A stretch of DNA of 64,000 nucleotides from Lapillicoccus jejuensis (lineage in GTDB: Bacteria; Actinomycetota; Actinomycetes; Actinomycetales; Dermatophilaceae). Position numbers and translations under genes: made by a program. Below are positions 61,952 to 64,000 of the stretch, in pieces. Numbering within the stretch: position 1 is the stretch's first letter; every line of letters begins with the position of its first letter. The notes beneath the pieces were generated by a model. It did no database searches and was not told the DNA's origin. It saw nothing but the letters and a program-made list of their open reading frames with translations. The DNA lies in NCBI RefSeq assembly GCF_006715055.1, contig NZ_VFMN01000001.1:806001-870000 (forward strand), in the 5' to 3' direction.

Positions 61952-63418
61952 TCAGGGACGACCGCCGTACGGCACGAGGTCGGACATCGAGTAGATCGAG
62001 GCGATCTTCACGACCGTGCTGGGGTTCGGCGCGTGGATCATCATCCCGCCCCCGATGTAGAGCCCCACGTGGTGGCTGTCGAGGCCGCTCGTGCCGTAGA
62101 AGACGAGGTCGCCCGGCTGGAGCTGGCCGATCGGCACGCGCGCCGTCTCCGCGTACTGCGCGCCGGTGTAGTGGGTGAGGCTGACGCCCGCCTGGGCCCA
62201 GGCCATCATCGTCAGCCCGGAGCAGTCGAACGAGCCCGGACCCGAAGCCCCCCACACGTAGGGCTTGCCGAGCTGCGCCCGCGCGTAGGCGAGGACGGCC
62301 GAGACCCCGCCGCTGGACGGCGGCGGCGGCGGGGGCGGCGTGGGGGCCGGCGTGGGCGTCGGGGTGGGGGCCGAGCCGCCCGAGGAGCCGCCCGAGCCGC
62401 CCGAGGACCCGCCCGAGCCGCTGGTCGAGCCGCCGTTCGAGCCGCCGTTCGAGCCGCCGCCCTGGGCCTGCTGCTGCTGGCGCGCGGTCGTCGCGGCCTG
62501 CGCGGCGGCGCGCTGGGCGGCGGCCCGCTGCGCGGCCTGCGCGGCGGCCTGCCGAGCGGCCGCGGCGGCGGCGGCGGCCGCGGCGCGCCGGTTGGCCTCC
62601 TCGCGGGCGCGCTCGGCCGCGGCGGCGAGCCCGGCCTGACGCTGCTGCTCCAGCGCCACCGACGTCTTCTGCAGGGCGGCGAGCCGGGCCGTCACCTGGG
62701 TCTGCTGGGCCTGCAGGCGGGCGGTCTGCGTCTGCGCGGTGGCGACGGCCTGCTGGGCCCGGTCGGCGGCGGCCTGGGCGGCCGCGGCCGCGGTGGCCTG
62801 CCGACCCCGGGCCTCGGCGGCGGCCTGCTGAGCGGCGGCGGCGAGGTGGTCGGCCTCTCCCGCCCGGTCGACGAGGTCGGCCTGCTCGGCCCCCACGGCC
62901 TCCACGCCGGCGGCGCGGTCGAGGACGCTCTGCGGGCCGCCGTCGCCGAAGAAGACGTCGAGCTGGCCCGTGCCGCCGCCGCCGGAGGCGTAGACGTCCG
63001 CGGCGAGCCGGGACAGGTCGAGACCGGCCTGGTCGGCCTGCGCCTTGGCCGTGCGGGCGGCCGCCTCGGCCGACCGCGCCTGGGCGGTCGCCCGGGCGAG
63101 GGCGAGCCGGGCCCCGCTCGCCGCCTCCATCGCGTCGGCGGAGCCCTGCGCGAGCTCGGCGACCATCGCGCGGGAGGCCGCGAGCTGCTGGTCGAGCGCG
63201 GCGACCTGGCCGGCGGCGGCACCGGCGGCGGCCTTGGCCTGGTCGACCTGGGTCTGCGAGGGGAAGACGGGCGAGGGGTCCGCGTGCGCGGCCGGGGAGA
63301 CCCCGGCGAGGCCGGTGAGCGCCGTGAGGCCGACCAGGCCCACGCAGACGAGGCGGTGGGGACGCCGCCGCCAGGGTCGGAGCCGGTCGGTCTCCGCAGG
63401 GCGCTGGGTGGGGGTCAC
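61952..63418 (-). CDS. NlpC/P60 cell-wall endopeptidase with coiled-coil region
   Basis: 488 residues from GTG 63418, with GAAGGA about 10 bases upstream. A signal peptide (about 20-46; VCVGLVGLTALTGLAGVSPAAHA) is followed by a long Ala/Gln-rich coiled coil (about 50-330), then a Gly/Ser linker (GGSNGG repeats), a Thr/Pro stretch (TPTPTPAPTPPPPPPP) and the C-terminal NlpC/P60 domain (about 380-488). The catalytic Cys is in FDCSGL and the His in DSHHVGLYI. RipA-like enzymes of this layout cleave the peptidoglycan stem between D-Glu and diaminopimelate, and the coiled coil can inhibit them. Confidence 0.93.
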   Translation of the reverse strand: MTPTQRPAETDRLRPWRRRPHRLVCVGLVGLTALTGLAGVSPAAHADPSPVFPSQTQVDQAKAAAGAAAGQVAALDQQLAASRAMVAELAQGSADAMEAASGARLALARATAQARSAEAAARTAKAQADQAGLDLSRLAADVYASGGGGTGQLDVFFGDGGPQSVLDRAAGVEAVGAEQADLVDRAGEADHLAAAAQQAAAEARGRQATAAAAAQAAADRAQQAVATAQTQTARLQAQQTQVTARLAALQKTSVALEQQRQAGLAAAAERAREEANRRAAAAAAAAAARQAAAQAAQRAAAQRAAAQAATTARQQQQAQGGGSNGGSNGGSTSGSGGSSGGSGGSSGGSAPTPTPTPAPTPPPPPPPSSGGVSAVLAYARAQLGKPYVWGASGPGSFDCSGLTMMAWAQAGVSLTHYTGAQYAETARVPIGQLQPGDLVFYGTSGLDSHHVGLYIGGGMMIHAPNPSTVVKIASIYSMSDLVPYGGRP

Positions 63419-63798
63419 GTGGCCGCATCCTTCGTCGGGGGCCGGGTGGGGGCCGGCAGGGGTCTCGGGGGTCCCCCGCGCCACGGGCCGGCGGCGTGTC
63501 ACGGGCTCGGGTGCTCGACACCGGCGCGCAGGACGACCGCAGCCCCTCGGGGAGGGCGTGGTCGAGGTTAGGTCCCATTCGTCACACGCGAAACAGGGCG
63601 ACCACGAATCCCGTTGCCACCACGCGTGATTCGCCGCCCCATGCGTCGTACGGCGCGAATGACACCGGTGTTTTTCCGCACGTCGGGACCGGGTTCCGTA
63701 CACCCGTGCGGAACAGGTCACGGTTTGGTGACGATCGCCCGGTCGAGGCGTCCCGGGGGCCCCGTACGGCGTCCTGGACCCCCCGGCCGGCCCGGGCG
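63419..63798 (-). promoter_or_regulatory. Long leader/intergenic region upstream of the NlpC/P60 gene
   Basis: 380 bases without a gene. On the minus strand a -10-like TAACCT (63566-63571) would give a leader of about 140 bases. Further up, TTCCGCACG (63674-63682) and its complement (63705-63713) form a 9-bp stem with a 22-base loop. A GTACGGC motif occurs at 63648-63654 and 63763-63770. Peptidoglycan hydrolase genes of this kind often carry the c-di-AMP ydaO riboswitch; I looked for its conserved segments and do not see them. Confidence 0.4.
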
Positions 63799-64000
63799 TC
63801 AGCGGGTGGCGAGGGCGCCGTACGTCAGGGCGAGGGCGACGAGGAAGGCGGCCAGGGCCCACAGCGCGACCAGCCGGGCCGGCCACCGCCCCGGTGGGGC
63901 CGCGGGGGTGGCGGGTCGCGCCGGGCGGCGCTCCTGCACCGACTCCCCCGCCGCCGCCCGGTCGAGCAGCCGGGCGAAGGCGGCGGCGCTGGCGGGCCGC
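63799..64000 (-). CDS. C-terminus of an unidentified membrane protein (runs off window)
   Basis: The last 66 codons of a minus-strand gene are visible, with the stop at 63799. They encode a hydrophilic segment (SAAAFARLLDRAAAGES) followed by a Pro/Ala-rich stretch and one C-terminal hydrophobic helix (ARLVALWALAAFLVALAL). The frame is open to the edge and has strong GC bias at third positions. Identity cannot be determined from this fragment. Confidence 0.6.
   Translation of the reverse strand, partial: RPASAAAFARLLDRAAAGESVQERRPARPATPAAPPGRWPARLVALWALAAFLVALALTYGALATR

Noticed and set aside
62340-62460. Repetitive sequence resembling a CRISPR or minisatellite
   Set aside because: It encodes the Gly/Ser/Asn linker of the NlpC/P60 protein in frame, with no spacers.
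63419-63798. ydaO (c-di-AMP) riboswitch upstream of the NlpC/P60 gene
   Set aside because: The gene type and the presence of disA made it likely, but the conserved ydaO segments are not visible. A covariance-model search would decide.

Overview
The window is a very GC-rich (roughly 70-75 %), densely packed stretch of an actinobacterial chromosome. GTG starts, 4-base GTGA/ATGA overlaps, and the order ppa-dacB-zincin-tilS-hpt-ftsH-folE-folP-folBK-DUF3180 / DUF2520-panC-nadB-nadC / lysS-lsr2-clpC / radA-disA-mutY are all actinobacterial. I recall the same backbone from Mycobacterium tuberculosis. Lsr2, Ku, ClpC with an UVR region and DisA agree. Codon use and content suggest a Micrococcales-type organism (for example Intrasporangiaceae), but the sequence does not settle the family.

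Layout. 1-8.6 kb: accessory metabolism (truncated glutamate-synthase-like protein, Baeyer-Villiger-type monooxygenase with an AraC regulator, Ppx/GppA phosphatase with a sugar isomerase, a Cys-rich protein with a methyltransferase, a frameshifted DUF1905/YdeI gene). 8.7-13.1 kb: genome maintenance (radA, disA, mutY) with an AraC/VOC pair inserted. 13.2-22.6 kb: gluconokinase, an ABC-2 exporter, DUF2461, a CutC-ROK fusion coupled to an ArgA-like N-acetyltransferase, an HpcH/HpaI aldolase and a SNF2-type helicase. 23-32.5 kb: clpC, a cytochrome P450, a non-homologous end-joining cluster (ku-nei and a split LigD as two coupled genes), lsr2. 32.5-40.3 kb: lysS, an MFS exporter, and the coupled NAD/pantothenate operon DUF2520-panC-nadB-nadC-GNAT. 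40.3-47.2 kb: an accessory island on the + strand, with a MidA/NDUFAF7-family methyltransferase, a membrane protein, CopC, an IS110-family element with a possible bridge RNA, a palindromic repeat, an XRE regulator with a Gly-rich repeat, an orphan NuoD paralogue and a lipoprotein. 47.2-58.3 kb: the folate operon, FtsH, purine salvage, TilS and cell-wall genes, all on the minus strand. 58.5-64 kb: ppa, a polar amino-acid ABC transporter, an NlpC/P60 endopeptidase and a truncated membrane protein.

How the genes work together. The minus-strand blocks are translationally coupled operons: folE > DUF2156 > folP > folBK > DUF3180 makes dihydropteroate precursors, and DUF2520 > panC > nadB > nadC > GNAT joins pantothenate and de novo NAD synthesis. 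ku/nei and the two ligase genes flank one GNAT gene and together form a minimal NHEJ system. RadA, DisA, MutY and Nei add recombination and base-excision repair.

The most unusual signals are non-coding or structural. (1) A dispersed palindrome centred on TATGCCGTGCCCCAC occurs three times; one copy lies in frame inside the MFS transporter and one abuts the IS110 right end. (2) Four long intergenic palindromes of 64-80 bp occur between 10.9 and 19.8 kb. (3) The 12-mer CGCCGTACGGCG is strongly over-represented. (4) An orphan NuoD and a MidA-type methyltransferase share one island. No tRNA, rRNA, CRISPR array or prophage was seen.
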